Below are positions 25,283 to 34,356 of a DNA stretch of 64,000 bases, piece by piece (position 1 is the first letter of the stretch; each line of letters begins with the position of its first letter). The stretch is from Phycisphaeraceae bacterium. GTDB taxonomy: Bacteria; Planctomycetota; Phycisphaerae; Phycisphaerales; UBA1924. The translations under genes were made by a program, and so were the position numbers. Below the pieces are notes generated by a model. It saw only the letters and a list, made by a program, of their open reading frames with translations. It did not search any database and was not told the origin of the DNA. Location: contig CP075368.1 of assembly GCA_019454185.1 (NCBI GenBank), forward strand, positions 2,893,649 to 2,957,648, in the 5' to 3' direction.

Positions 25283-28200
25283 ATGAACGATGACCGCACC
25301 GTGGTGGGGCCGCCGGGCGAGAGCCCTTCGCGTGATCTTGAGCCGACGCTCGACGCGCCATCCGCCGGCGAGGCCAATCCGGGCGATGCCGCGACGGTGA
25401 TCCTGCCGGGGGCGGAGCGTCCGGGGACGATCATCGGTCCGTACAAGATTCTGCAGCAGATCGGCGAGGGCGGGTTCGGCTCGGTCTTCATGGCCGAGCA
25501 GGAGAAGCCGGTGCGGCGCAGGGTCGCGCTCAAGATCATCAAGCTGGGCATGGACACGAGGCAGGTGGTCGCGCGCTTCGAGCAGGAGCGCCAGGCCCTG
25601 GCGATGATGGACCACCCCAACATCGCGCGGGTCTATGACGCCGGCGCGACCGAGGCCGGGCGCCCCTACTTCGCGATGGAGCTGGTCAAGGGCGAGCCGA
25701 TCGTCCAGTACTGCGACAAGAACAACTTCAGCATCGAGGCGCGACTCGAGCTGTTCGCGCAGGTGTGCAACGCGGTGCAGCACGCCCACACCAAGGGCAT
25801 CATCCACCGCGACATCAAGCCGACGAACATCCTGGTCTCCACGCAGGACGGGCGCGCGCACGCGAAGGTGATCGACTTCGGCATCGCCAAGGCGACGGCC
25901 AGCAAGCTCACCGAGAAGACGCTCTTCACGGAGTTCCAGCAGCTGATCGGCACGCCGGAGTACATGAGCCCCGAGCAGGCCGAGGGGTCGCTCGACATCG
26001 ACACGCGGACGGATGTCTACTCGCTCGGCGCGGTCCTCTACGAGCTGCTCACCGGCTCGACGCCCTTCTCGGGGCGCGACCTGCGTTCGGCCGCGTTCGC
26101 CGAGATCCAGCGCATGATCCGGGAGGTCGAGCCCCCCAAGCCGAGCACGCGCCTCAGCCAGAGCGCGGGGACGCTCGCCGGCATCGCGGCGGCGCGGCGC
26201 ACCGAGCCCAAGCGGCTCGGCATGATGGTGCGGGGCGAACTCGACTGGATCGTGATGCGCGCGATGGAGAAGGATCGTCAGCGCAGGTACGAGACCGCCA
26301 GCGGCCTCGGCGCGGACATCCGCCGGTATCTCAGCGGGGACAACGTTGTCGCGGCTCCGCCGAGCACGGCGTACAGGGTGCGCAAGTTCGCGCGAAGGAA
26401 CAAGGGGAAGGTCGCCGCGGGAGGCGCGGTTGGGGCTGCGCTCGTGCTGGGGCTGGTCGGGACGGTGTGGCAGGCGCGTGCCGCTGCGGATCAGCGTGAC
26501 AAGGCCCGACAGGAGGCGACGCGCGCGCTGGCTGCGGAGTCGGAGACGCGTCGGCGCGCCGAAGACCTGCAACGGGTCGCGGACCTCCAGGGGCAGATGC
26601 TGGCGCAGGTTGATCCGATGGCCGCGGGGATGCGCCTGACGGATGATGTCAGCGGGCGGCTCGATGCCGCGCTGGCCAAGGCCAACCTGAGCGATGAGGA
26701 TCGTGCGGCTCGGATGGAAGCGTTCATCGGGATGTGGAGCCAGATCAGCGCGACCGATGCCGCGCTCGAGCTGATCGATCGGACCATCCTGCGCCCGGCC
26801 GCCGCCGCACTCGACACGCAGTTCGAGGACCAGCCGGAGATCGCGGCGACGCTGCGTCACGTGGTCGCCGAGCGGTACCACGACCTTGGTCTGGATGGTG
26901 AGGCGGTGGCGTTGCAGGAGCGGGTTGTGGAGGCGAGGCGCCGGCTGCTGGGCGAGGACAACACGGAGACGGTGAAGTCGATCGGGAACCTCGGGGTCTA
27001 CCAGGCCTCGCTGGCGATGCACAAGGAGGCGGAGGCGAATTATCGCGAGGCGCTCGAGAGAGGCCGGCGCGTGCGAGGCGAGGACGATCCTGAGACCCTG
27101 GTGTATCTCGCGAATATGGGCAGCATCCTTGTCCAGACCGGCCGATTCGATGAGGCCGAACCGGTGCTGCGCGAGGCGCTGGAGCGGCGGTGGCGCGTGC
27201 TCGGGGATGAGAGCCCGGACACGATCACCTCGATCCGCGACTGGGGCGACCTGCTGATGCACCAGGGGAAGTTCGCCGAGGCGGAGCCGTTCTATCGCGA
27301 GATGCTCGAGAAGCGTCGGCGCGTGCTGGGCGAGGAGAACCCTGCGACGCTGAGCGCGCTCAACGACATGGCGATCCTGCTCCAGAACCAGGGGCGGCTG
27401 GAGGACGCGCTGGTCTATCTTCGAGAGGCGGTGGAGAAGAAGCGGCGTGTGCTGGGCGAGGTGCATCCATCGACGCTCAGCACAGTGCAGAGTCTGGGCG
27501 CGGTGCTGGATATGAACGGGCAGTCGGGCGAGGCCGAGGCCCTCATGCGTGACACGCTGGCCAAGCAGCAGGCGCTCCTGGGGCGCGATCACACGAGCAC
27601 GATGACGACGATGGGGAACCTGAGCGCGCTGCTTGTGGGGCAGGGGCGGTTCGCCGAGGCGGAGCCCCTGTGCCGCGAGACGCTGGAGCGACGCACGCGG
27701 GTCATGGGCCCCGATCACGCCTCGACGCTGGTCGCGAACAACGTGATGGGGCTGGTGCTGATTCGGCAGAAGCGGTACGAGGAGTGTGAGCCGTATTGGC
27801 GCGAGGCGGCGGCGATCGGCCGGCGCGTGCTGGGGCCGGCCCACCCGGAGACGCTCGTGTATGTTCACAATCTCGGGGGGCTGGCGTATGAGCAGGGCAA
27901 ACTCGCCGAGGCGGAGGAGCGTTATCAAGAGGTCATCACGCTGGGGGCTCCCGCGCTCGGGATGGGTCAGCCGGTGGTGCTGTCGGCGCATCGCCGGCTC
28001 GGCGCGATCATGGTGGAGCAGAAGCGGTACGCGGGCGCGGTGGACGTGCTCTCTGCTGCTGAGCCCGAGTCGCGGAACGCATCCACCGGCGCGAACCAGC
28101 GTTCGCTGGCGATGCTGCTGAAGGATCTCGGCACAGCGCGGGCGGGTCTGGGCGAGTTCGCGGCGTCGGAGACGAACCTGCTGGAAGCGCACGCGATCTT

Positions 28201-28345
28201 TGTCAATGTCCGGGGTGAGGAGCACGCGGAGACGATCGCGTGTGCGCGGGCGCTTGCGGAGATGTACGAGGCGTGGGACAAGGCCGAGCCGGACAAGGGG
28301 CACGGTGCGAAGGGGGAGGCGTGGCGGGAGAAGATTCCGGGGTAG
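25283..28345 (+). CDS. Transmembrane Ser/Thr protein kinase with TPR sensor tail
   Basis: The 1020-residue product has a Hanks-type kinase domain (about 52-340): the glycine loop IGEGGFGSV, VALKII with the catalytic Lys, HRDIKPTN (175-182, Asp177), DFGIAKA (Asp198) and GTPEYMSPEQ. A basic linker precedes one membrane helix (about 378-397, GAVGAALVLGLVGTVW) and a coiled stretch. About ten TPR-like repeats of 42 residues follow (Y/F-x-EAE-x-LxREALExRRRVLGExxPxT). This is the tetratricopeptide-kinase architecture abundant in planctomycetes. The tail, across the membrane, probably binds proteins. Confidence 0.93.
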   Translation: MNDDRTVVGPPGESPSRDLEPTLDAPSAGEANPGDAATVILPGAERPGTIIGPYKILQQIGEGGFGSVFMAEQEKPVRRRVALKIIKLGMDTRQVVARFEQERQALAMMDHPNIARVYDAGATEAGRPYFAMELVKGEPIVQYCDKNNFSIEARLELFAQVCNAVQHAHTKGIIHRDIKPTNILVSTQDGRAHAKVIDFGIAKATASKLTEKTLFTEFQQLIGTPEYMSPEQAEGSLDIDTRTDVYSLGAVLYELLTGSTPFSGRDLRSAAFAEIQRMIREVEPPKPSTRLSQSAGTLAGIAAARRTEPKRLGMMVRGELDWIVMRAMEKDRQRRYETASGLGADIRRYLSGDNVVAAPPSTAYRVRKFARRNKGKVAAGGAVGAALVLGLVGTVWQARAAADQRDKARQEATRALAAESETRRRAEDLQRVADLQGQMLAQVDPMAAGMRLTDDVSGRLDAALAKANLSDEDRAARMEAFIGMWSQISATDAALELIDRTILRPAAAALDTQFEDQPEIAATLRHVVAERYHDLGLDGEAVALQERVVEARRRLLGEDNTETVKSIGNLGVYQASLAMHKEAEANYREALERGRRVRGEDDPETLVYLANMGSILVQTGRFDEAEPVLREALERRWRVLGDESPDTITSIRDWGDLLMHQGKFAEAEPFYREMLEKRRRVLGEENPATLSALNDMAILLQNQGRLEDALVYLREAVEKKRRVLGEVHPSTLSTVQSLGAVLDMNGQSGEAEALMRDTLAKQQALLGRDHTSTMTTMGNLSALLVGQGRFAEAEPLCRETLERRTRVMGPDHASTLVANNVMGLVLIRQKRYEECEPYWREAAAIGRRVLGPAHPETLVYVHNLGGLAYEQGKLAEAEERYQEVITLGAPALGMGQPVVLSAHRRLGAIMVEQKRYAGAVDVLSAAEPESRNASTGANQRSLAMLLKDLGTARAGLGEFAASETNLLEAHAIFVNVRGEEHAETIACARALAEMYEAWDKAEPDKGHGAKGEAWREKIPG

Positions 28346-28672
28346 TGGGGGCCTCAGATTGTGTCGCGCGTTCTGGATGAGGAAGCGTTTGAGTTGTGTC
28401 TGTCCCCGAGAGTTGCAGGCGGGGGAGTAAGGAAGGGGGCGGGGGCGGTGGGGGGAGTGTGCGCGGGGAGATTTCTTGGGGTTGCGGCCGCATGGATGCG
28501 GATCTGTCGCCCCTCCGGGGCTTGGGGGAAGAAGAGGAAGAAAGGAAGGGGTGTGGGATCGCTTTCCAGGGGTTGCGTTCGGGGCTTTGCCCCTCACTGA
28601 CCCCTGGCAACCATCGCTCGCTGCTCCGCAGCGGAAAGACACGCCTTCGCTATCTGCCTCGCCCTATCTCTC
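28346..28672. other. G-rich gene-free gap with a shared 25-bp repeat
   Basis: No gene seen. The plus strand is strongly G-rich although non-coding, which argues that the skew here is not caused by codons. A 25-bp block beginning AACCATCGCTCGCTGCTC (28609-28633) is repeated exactly at 33171-33195. It contains the small palindrome GCTGCTCCGCAGC. Confidence 0.6.
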
Positions 28673-29674
28673 TCACCCGATCTTCATCGCCAGGGCCATG
28701 GCCTTGCCCATGTCGGCGGGGGAGAGGGCGACGGAGACGCCTGCGGCCTGGAGGGCCTTGATCTTGGCGTCGGCGGTGTCGTCGCTGCCGCCGATGATCG
28801 CGCCGGCGTGGCCCATGCGTTTGCCGGGGGGTGCGGTGCGTCCGGCGATGAAGGCGGCGACGGGCTTCTTGACGTGCTGCTTGATGTACTCGGCGGCCTT
28901 GATCTCGTCGGTGCCGCCGATCTCGCCGATCATGAGGATGCCGTGGGTGTCGGGGTCCTGCTCGAAGAGCTTGATGCAGTCGATGTGGTTGAGGCCGCGG
29001 ACGGGATCGCCGCCGATGCCGACGCAGGTTGACTGGGCGAAGCCGAGGTTACTGGTCTGCCAGACGGCTTCGTAGGTGAGGGTGCCGGAGCGGGAGACGA
29101 TGCCGACGGACTTTCCGAGCTTGGACTGGCTGATGTGGGTGTGGATGTAGCCGGGCATGATGCCGATCTTGCAGCCGGCGTTGGTGTAGGGGTTGGAGCC
29201 GCTGTCGCCGGTTCCGGTTTTGGGGCCGGGCGTGATGACGCCGGGGCAGTTGGGGCCGACGAGGACGATTTCCTGGCCACCGCTCTGGAGAGCGGTGCCA
29301 CCAGGAGCGGTGCCACCGTAGTTGTTCATCTCGTCGAGGACGGCGCGGACCTTGATCATGTCCTGGACGGGGACGCCCTCGGTGATGGCGCAGATGAGCT
29401 TGAGGTCGGCCGCCGCGGCTTCGAGGATCGCGTCGCCAGCGAATGCGGGCGGGACGAAGATCATGGTGGCGTCGGCGCCGGTGGCCTTTACGGCTTGTTC
29501 GACGGTGTCGAAGATGGGGAGGCCGTTGGGGTCCTTTGTGCCGCCCTTGCCGGGGGTGACGCCGCCGACCATCTTTGTGCCGTAGTGGAAGCATCCCTTG
29601 GTGTGGACAGCGCCGAAGGCGCCGGTGATGCCCTGACAGATGACGCGTGTGGTGCTGTTGACGAGGATGGCCAT
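28673..29674 (-). CDS. sucD: Succinate-CoA ligase alpha subunit SucD with two insertions
   Basis: Catalyses the CoA- and phosphohistidine-bearing half of succinyl-CoA synthetase (TCA cycle). The 333-residue product keeps [34 protein letters not shown] and KRMGHAGAI with the phosphorylated His. Compared with E. coli SucD, an insertion (about residues 123-137, [14 protein letters not shown]) before VGPNCPG is encoded by the hairpin element. A second insertion of about 16 residues ([16 protein letters not shown]) follows ITPGP. The second ATG, giving [11 protein letters not shown], was chosen over an upstream one in repeat DNA. No sucC is in the window. Confidence 0.94.
   Translation of the reverse strand: MAILVNSTTRVICQGITGAFGAVHTKGCFHYGTKMVGGVTPGKGGTKDPNGLPIFDTVEQAVKATGADATMIFVPPAFAGDAILEAAAADLKLICAITEGVPVQDMIKVRAVLDEMNNYGGTAPGGTALQSGGQEIVLVGPNCPGVITPGPKTGTGDSGSNPYTNAGCKIGIMPGYIHTHISQSKLGKSVGIVSRSGTLTYEAVWQTSNLGFAQSTCVGIGGDPVRGLNHIDCIKLFEQDPDTHGILMIGEIGGTDEIKAAEYIKQHVKKPVAAFIAGRTAPPGKRMGHAGAIIGGSDDTADAKIKALQAAGVSVALSPADMGKAMALAMKIG
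29278..29317. repeat. Palindromic hairpin element, copy C (inside sucD)
   Basis: The core CACCGCTCT-GG-AGAGCGGTG (29278-29297) plus the half-unit CCACCAGGAGCGGTGCCACC. On the sucD strand it reads [13 protein letters not shown], the same frame as copy B. The total insertion is a multiple of three and adds no stop. Confidence 0.88.
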
Positions 29675-29947
29675 GGGGGAAGACGGTAGGGAGAAATGGC
29701 CAAAGAGCCAAATGGTCAAAGGGCCAAATCAAGGCAGGGACTCACCACAGGGGCACAGAGGGCACAGAGAAGTGGGGGAATGGGCAATGGCGGAGCAGAA
29801 GGGGAATGGGCAAGGGGGCCGAGGGGTGGAGGGAGCGGCATTGGGCATTCGGCATTTGGCATTGGGCATTCGGGGGAGGGAGGAGGAGGGCCATCTGCTA
29901 GGATCGGGCGGGCCGTTTGGTAGAAGGCCAGATCCCGGAGAACGCCA
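29675..29947. other. Divergent gap filled with repeat-family words
   Basis: No gene seen. It contains a TTTGGC-family block (AAATGGCCAAAGAGCCAAAT near 29695), a CTCACCACAGGGGCACAGAG block near 29750, and near-tandem words GGCATTCGGCATTTGGCATT near 29845. The plus strand is G-rich. It separates sucD from the divergent cysS. Confidence 0.6.
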
Positions 29948-31840
29948 GTGGCTGAGACGAATGTTCTGCGTCTGTTCAACACGTTCACGCGGCAGGTCGA
30001 GGCGTTTGAGCCGCGTGACCCGGAGCGGGTGACGTTTTACACGTGCGGGCCGACGGTGTACGACGATGCGCACATCGGGAACTTCCGGTCGTTTCTGGCG
30101 GCGGATGTGCTGCGGCGTTTTCTTGAGAGCCCGATGTGCGTGCTGGCGGAGAAGCCCGGACACCGCTCTGGAGAGCGGTGCCACCAGGAGCGGTGCCACC
30201 AAGGACCAAGACAGGTCGTGCACGTGATGAACATCACCGATGTCGGGCACATGACGGATGATGCGGATGGGGGTGAGAACGGTGAGGATCGGATGGCGGT
30301 CGCGGGGCGGCGGCTGCTGGAGGCGAAGAAAGCGGGGAAACTGGACGCGGGAGTGGATGTCGATCCGAAGGACCCGCGGCAGATCGCGCGGTACTTCGAG
30401 GGGCGGTTCAGGGAGGATGCGAGGAGGTTGGGGCTGAAGCTGGTGATGGAGGCGGAGAAGGATGCGGGGTTGATGCCGCGTGCGACGGAGCATGTGGGCG
30501 GGATGATCAAGGTGATCGAGCGGTTGATCGCGCGGGGTGCGGCGTATGTGGTGGGTGAGGTTGGGAAGCGGGTTGTGTACTTCAGTGTGCAGCACTTCCC
30601 GGCGTATGGGAGATTGAGCGGGAACACGCTTGATAAGTTGCGCGAGGGCGCGGGCGGGCGCGTGAGCGCGGAGAATCAGTCGGGGAAGCGTCACCCGGCG
30701 GACTTCCTCTTGTGGAAGGAGGATCCATCGCACATCATGAAGTGGGCGAGCCCGTGGGGCGAGGGGTATCCGGGTTGGCATATCGAGTGCAGTGTGATGT
30801 CGGTGGAAGGCACGAAGGCACGGAGGCACGAAGGCACGGAGGGGAAGGGGGGCGGAGGGGCAGAGGGCGGAGACGCGGGGGGCGAGGACATTGCGACGAT
30901 GGTGGTGCCGCATGCGGAGCCGATCATTGATCTGCACTCGGGGGGCGAGGACAACATCTTCCCGCATCATGAGTGTGAGATTGCGCAGAGTTGTTGCGCG
31001 TTCAATGCGCAGCCGAACGGAGCAACGTACGCGAAGATGTGGTTCCACCCGAGGTTTTTGCTCGTCGAGGGTGAGAAGATGAGCAAGAGCAAGGGGAACT
31101 TTTTCACGGCGCGGGATTTGTTTGCGAAGGGGCATGAGGCGGCGGCGGTGCGGCTCGAGCTGATCAAGACGCACTATCGGAGTAACGCGAACTTCACGGA
31201 GCAGGGGTTGTCCGAATCGGCTGGACGAATCGCGCAGTGGAGGAAGACTGCCGCGCTCGTAATGGAGGCACGAGATCGGGACTGGCTTCCCGTCTGGGGG
31301 ATACGCCCAGACGTGGCGGAGCTTGTCAATCGGTTTGCTGAGCGCCTCGCATTTGATCTAAACGTTGCGGGAGCGATCGCAGCGATGGACGGGTTGGCGA
31401 ATCACTCTGCCATACGTTCTGCCGCGATGGCTTGCCTTGGGATCAAGGACTTTGACGATCTCAGCGCGTTTCTCCATAAGCATCCGTTGCCAACCAGTTG
31501 CTTGGACGCTCGGAGCGCGATGCAGGCCGTGGAGAGCGGACGGCAGAAGAAGACGTTCGAGGAAGTGTGGGGCGCGATCCATCTGATGGATGCCGTGCTT
31601 GGATGTATCTTCGTGCCCACCGATGCGAGCTCGCCCAGTACATCATCGGTTGTGAGCGAGATCGGGATGTTCATCGGTGTGGAGCCAAGCCCGGAGGTGG
31701 AGGCGAAACTGCGCGAGCGGCGGGATGCGCGCGCGCGGAAGGATTTCGCGGAGAGCGACCGGCTGCGGGATGAGCTCGCGGCGATGGGGTACGCGATCAA
31801 GGATGCGAAGGATGGGAAGGTGGAGGTGAGGAGGAAGTGA
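29948..31840 (+). CDS. cysS: Cysteinyl-tRNA synthetase with two repeat-derived insertions
   Basis: Charges tRNA-Cys. The 630-residue product is longer than the usual 460-490. It has the first zinc Cys and HIGH-type motif (YTCGPTVYDDAHIGN, 31-45), the later zinc-site segment GWHIECS and a KMSKS loop (KMSKS, 377-381). Insertion 1 (about residues 72-88, [15 protein letters not shown]) is the hairpin element. Insertion 2 (about 285-313, GTKARRHEGTEGKGGGG...) is a GGCACGGAGG-type repeat that splits the segment between GWHIECSVMS and DLHSGGEDNIFPHHE. The start is GTG with GGAG 7 nt upstream. Codon use shifts to lower GC from about 31.20 to 31.68 kb. Confidence 0.93.
   Translation: MAETNVLRLFNTFTRQVEAFEPRDPERVTFYTCGPTVYDDAHIGNFRSFLAADVLRRFLESPMCVLAEKPGHRSGERCHQERCHQGPRQVVHVMNITDVGHMTDDADGGENGEDRMAVAGRRLLEAKKAGKLDAGVDVDPKDPRQIARYFEGRFREDARRLGLKLVMEAEKDAGLMPRATEHVGGMIKVIERLIARGAAYVVGEVGKRVVYFSVQHFPAYGRLSGNTLDKLREGAGGRVSAENQSGKRHPADFLLWKEDPSHIMKWASPWGEGYPGWHIECSVMSVEGTKARRHEGTEGKGGGGAEGGDAGGEDIATMVVPHAEPIIDLHSGGEDNIFPHHECEIAQSCCAFNAQPNGATYAKMWFHPRFLLVEGEKMSKSKGNFFTARDLFAKGHEAAAVRLELIKTHYRSNANFTEQGLSESAGRIAQWRKTAALVMEARDRDWLPVWGIRPDVAELVNRFAERLAFDLNVAGAIAAMDGLANHSAIRSAAMACLGIKDFDDLSAFLHKHPLPTSCLDARSAMQAVESGRQKKTFEEVWGAIHLMDAVLGCIFVPTDASSPSTSSVVSEIGMFIGVEPSPEVEAKLRERRDARARKDFAESDRLRDELAAMGYAIKDAKDGKVEVRRK
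30161..30200. repeat. Palindromic hairpin element, copy D (inside cysS)
   Basis: The core CACCGCTCT-GG-AGAGCGGTG (30161-30180) plus the half-unit CCACCAGGAGCGGTGCCACC, identical to copy C over 40 bp. cysS reads the opposite strand from sucD, giving [14 protein letters not shown]. Both strands of the element are therefore free of stops in the frames used. Confidence 0.9.
30805..30843 (+). repeat. GGCACGAAGGCACGGAGG-type direct repeats inside cysS
   Basis: The words GAAGGCACG and GGCACGGAG alternate about twice each and are in frame with cysS. Related words (CACGGAGGGCC near 31915, GAGGCACAGAG at several sites) are otherwise intergenic. Confidence 0.75.
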
Positions 31841-31966
31841 TGGGCAGTGACGGAGTGACACAGTGACGGAGTGAAGAGAGCGCGGGGGGAGTTAGAGAAA
31901 GAGCGGGGCATTCACCACGGAGGGCCACGGGAGGGCCGCGGAGTTGAGAGCTGGGAGGGCTGTTGA

Positions 31967-32938
31967 ATGCGGGCGCGGGTCACAGTTCGGGGGCTGGTGC
32001 CGATCATCGGCAAGGGGCGTGATGCGCGCGAGTTGGATGTGATCCCGTGGGAGGCGTGGGACCCGGCGAGGGGGTACGTGCTGCGTGATGGATCGGGGCG
32101 GATCGCGCGGATTGAGGGAAAGCGGGCGGTGGTGGAGTTGGCGAGCGCGAGCGAGCGGCGGGTTGCGGGCAAGGCGTGGAGGAGGGCGATCGCGCGGGGG
32201 TGGCGTGAGGGGACGAGCGAGTTTGTCGGAGGGGCGGGGTCGGATGTGTGGGCGATGCGGTTCATGGGCATGATGGTGTTGTTGGTGGTGGGGATGGCGG
32301 GATGGATGTTTGTGCCGCTGATGGTGGAGATGGTGCGGGCGGGTGTGTCGACATGGATGGATGCCGCGGTGATCGCGATCTCGGTGGTAGTGGTGGGCGG
32401 GATGATGGTGCCATTCGCGATCTTCGCGGCGTTGCTGTGGGATGTGCGGGGAGTGTGGACGGGGTCGTTGCCGCGGGTGATTCGGATGACGCGCGAGGGT
32501 GTGTCGTGCACAGATGGACAGGGGCGCGAGGGGGTGTATGCCTGGGCGGACTGCGAGCGCGTGCGCGTGGGATTCGGCGGCACGTTGTGGTTTGCGGGGG
32601 GCGAGCGGGTGACGCTGCTCGGGCTTGGGGTGAAGGGGCGGCGGATTCTCGGATGGGTGCGGGAGGAGATTGATGCGAGGGAGGGGCGCTCGGCGCGGCG
32701 GTCAATGTTCGTGGCGGTGCTGATCGTGTTGTGTGTGCTGAATGGCGTGTTTGCGGCGGGTTCGGGTGCGATGACCGGTGCGGGCACGGGAGCGATTCCG
32801 TGGGTGCGCGTGGCAACGGCGTTTGCGGGTGGTCTCTTGATGCCCGCGGCTTTGCTCGGGGCGTTGCTGTACGGCGATCGTGTGACGCGGTGGTGGGAGA
32901 AGAAGCGAATGATGACGCGGCGGCGTGCGCGGGGTTGA
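31967..32938 (+). CDS. Unrecognised four-helix membrane protein
   Basis: A 323-residue protein. Residues 1-95 are soluble. Hydrophobic segments lie near 100-120 (FMGMMVLLVVGMAGWMFV), 128-160, 245-262 (FVAVLIVLCVLNGVFA) and 280-300. The loop between helices 2 and 3 contains a small domain (VIRMTREGVSCTDGQGREGVYAW) resembling PH-like bacterial membrane modules. A CACCACGGAGG repeat ends about 40 bp before the ATG. No family was recognised. Confidence 0.65.
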   Translation: MRARVTVRGLVPIIGKGRDARELDVIPWEAWDPARGYVLRDGSGRIARIEGKRAVVELASASERRVAGKAWRRAIARGWREGTSEFVGGAGSDVWAMRFMGMMVLLVVGMAGWMFVPLMVEMVRAGVSTWMDAAVIAISVVVVGGMMVPFAIFAALLWDVRGVWTGSLPRVIRMTREGVSCTDGQGREGVYAWADCERVRVGFGGTLWFAGGERVTLLGLGVKGRRILGWVREEIDAREGRSARRSMFVAVLIVLCVLNGVFAAGSGAMTGAGTGAIPWVRVATAFAGGLLMPAALLGALLYGDRVTRWWEKKRMMTRRRARG

Positions 32939-33293
32939 TGAGATGTGTTGACGTGTGTGCCGCGTGTGCGATGTGTGGAGGCGGGGAGGAGCGATGCGGC
33001 GCAGGGGGCGGTGCCCCCTGCAACCCCCGAAGGGGAAGAGACTTCAGTCGCTCCTCGCCCTGCGGGCTCGTGCGCGACTCAGAGGCGTTCAAAGGATGCG
33101 CTGCGCGGGGGTTTGTACCAGACCCTGCGGCGACCGCCGCGTGGGGGGCGCGGTGCGTCTTGGGTGTGGTAACCATCGCTCGCTGCTCCGCAGCGTCGGA
33201 GGTGAGGGTGTTGGTGCGGGACTATGTGATGAAGAGCGCGATTGATCGAATGTGAGTGAGATGCGTGAGGCCGCGGCGGTGCGGAGACGCAGC
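32939..33293. other. Gene-free gap before the IS
   Basis: No gene is supported. It has the second copy of the 25-bp AACCATCGCTCGCTGCTC repeat (33171-33195), a GCAGGGGGC-GGTGCCCCCTGC hairpin near 33001, and ACCCCCGAAGGGG. The repeat pair brackets sucD, cysS and the membrane protein. Confidence 0.55.
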
Positions 33294-34293
33294 ACCCCGG
33301 GCTTGCGAGCTTTTTGCGTCATCGCTTCATTGCCTGTGTGTGTCGATCAAGGATGATGATGGCTTGGATCCATCGACGGACCCGCTCGATGCCGCGCACG
33401 TGCGGCGGGATAAGCCCCACATGGTGGGTCATTTCCAGGCGTGCAAACACACGCTCGATCACGCGCCGGAGTGACAGCAGGCCCCTGCCGAAGCCCGTCA
33501 TGCTCTGCTCCAGCATGTCGATGGCTCGACGGCGGTCCGGATGCGTTCCGGACCGCCGCACGCCGCGACCCACGCGGCAGTCCTTCCGCGGAACCACCAG
33601 TTGTCCGCCCTTGCACGCGCAGAGTTCATAGAGCTTCACGCTGTCGTAGTTCGAGTCGGCCAGCACATACCCGTTCAACTCCATGTCTCGCATCATCCGC
33701 TTGGCCATCACTGCTTCATGGCAGTGCATGGGCGTGAGACGCCAGGAGACGATCGAGCCCGCGAGATCGCAGATCGCATGGAGCTTGTAGCCGCGCAGTC
33801 CCCATGCGCCGAAGGTCGCGGTCCGGTCTCCGGAGTGCGAGGCGACGCGCAGGGCCTTGCCGTCAAGAGCCAGCACCAACGCTCCCGATGCAGAGACCAG
33901 ATTCTCCGCCTCCGCCGCGGCAAGTAACGCCTGGACGCTGGTGGTTCTCAGCCGCCGGCTCATCCTGCTTGGCGAGGGCAATCGACCACGCCGCCACAAC
34001 GGCCATGCATCGCGTCGGCACGCCCAGGAGGTGGGTCGTCGGTGCAAGACGGCCCAGAGAAAGGTCAGCACGATGTCCGCATCGGTGAAGGTGAAGCGAC
34101 CGCCACGCGGGCTCCGATCCAGCTTCCGCACGCTCGCCGCCAACACCCTCCAACTCGCGTTGTCCATGCTCGGTCTCCTGTCTGGCAGCTCCACCAGTGG
34201 GACCGAGCATGGCATGAGCCATCAGATCGCGCAAGTCTCCACAATGGAAACCCTTGGAACACATGGCGCAAAATGCTCTCGCGCCCGGGGCTC
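33294..34293. mobile_element. Insertion sequence of about 1 kb with imperfect terminal inverted repeats
   Basis: The left end (ACCCCGGGCTTGCGAGC...TTTTTGCGTCAT, 33294-33322) aligns with the reverse complement of the right end (34263-34293). CCCCGGGC is exact, and the next 20 bases match at about 15 positions. One transposase fills the interior. No target-site duplication is obvious, so the exact outer boundary is uncertain. The plus-strand G-to-C skew also changes at this element. Confidence 0.7.
33319..34167 (-). CDS. DDE transposase, IS4/IS5-like
   Basis: A 282-residue transposase. The likely catalytic triad is Asp102 (LALDGKALRV), Asp171 (YVLADSNYDS) and Glu238 (RRVIERVFARLE), with a RGYKLHAICD segment typical of DDE_Tnp_1 proteins. 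An upstream ATG is open, but AGGAG 7-8 nt before MDNASWRV supports this start. The gene is intact and lies within terminal inverted repeats. Exact IS family assignment needs a database comparison. Confidence 0.85.
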   Translation of the reverse strand: MDNASWRVLAASVRKLDRSPRGGRFTFTDADIVLTFLWAVLHRRPTSWACRRDAWPLWRRGRLPSPSRMSRRLRTTSVQALLAAAEAENLVSASGALVLALDGKALRVASHSGDRTATFGAWGLRGYKLHAICDLAGSIVSWRLTPMHCHEAVMAKRMMRDMELNGYVLADSNYDSVKLYELCACKGGQLVVPRKDCRVGRGVRRSGTHPDRRRAIDMLEQSMTGFGRGLLSLRRVIERVFARLEMTHHVGLIPPHVRGIERVRRWIQAIIILDRHTQAMKR

Positions 34294-34356
34294 CCTTTGT
34301 CATGTTCGATCACGAATAGGTATCCCCTCGCTCACGCTCGCGGTTCTCTAGAGACC

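Noticed and set aside
24311..28642. A 1443-codon open frame on the minus strand
   Set aside because: It is the antisense of the TPR kinase. Its product is Arg/His/Pro-rich with no domain, and the plus-strand frame encodes a complete kinase.
33294..34293. Target-site duplication of the IS
   Set aside because: Sequences just outside the inverted repeats share no clear short direct repeat, so none is claimed.
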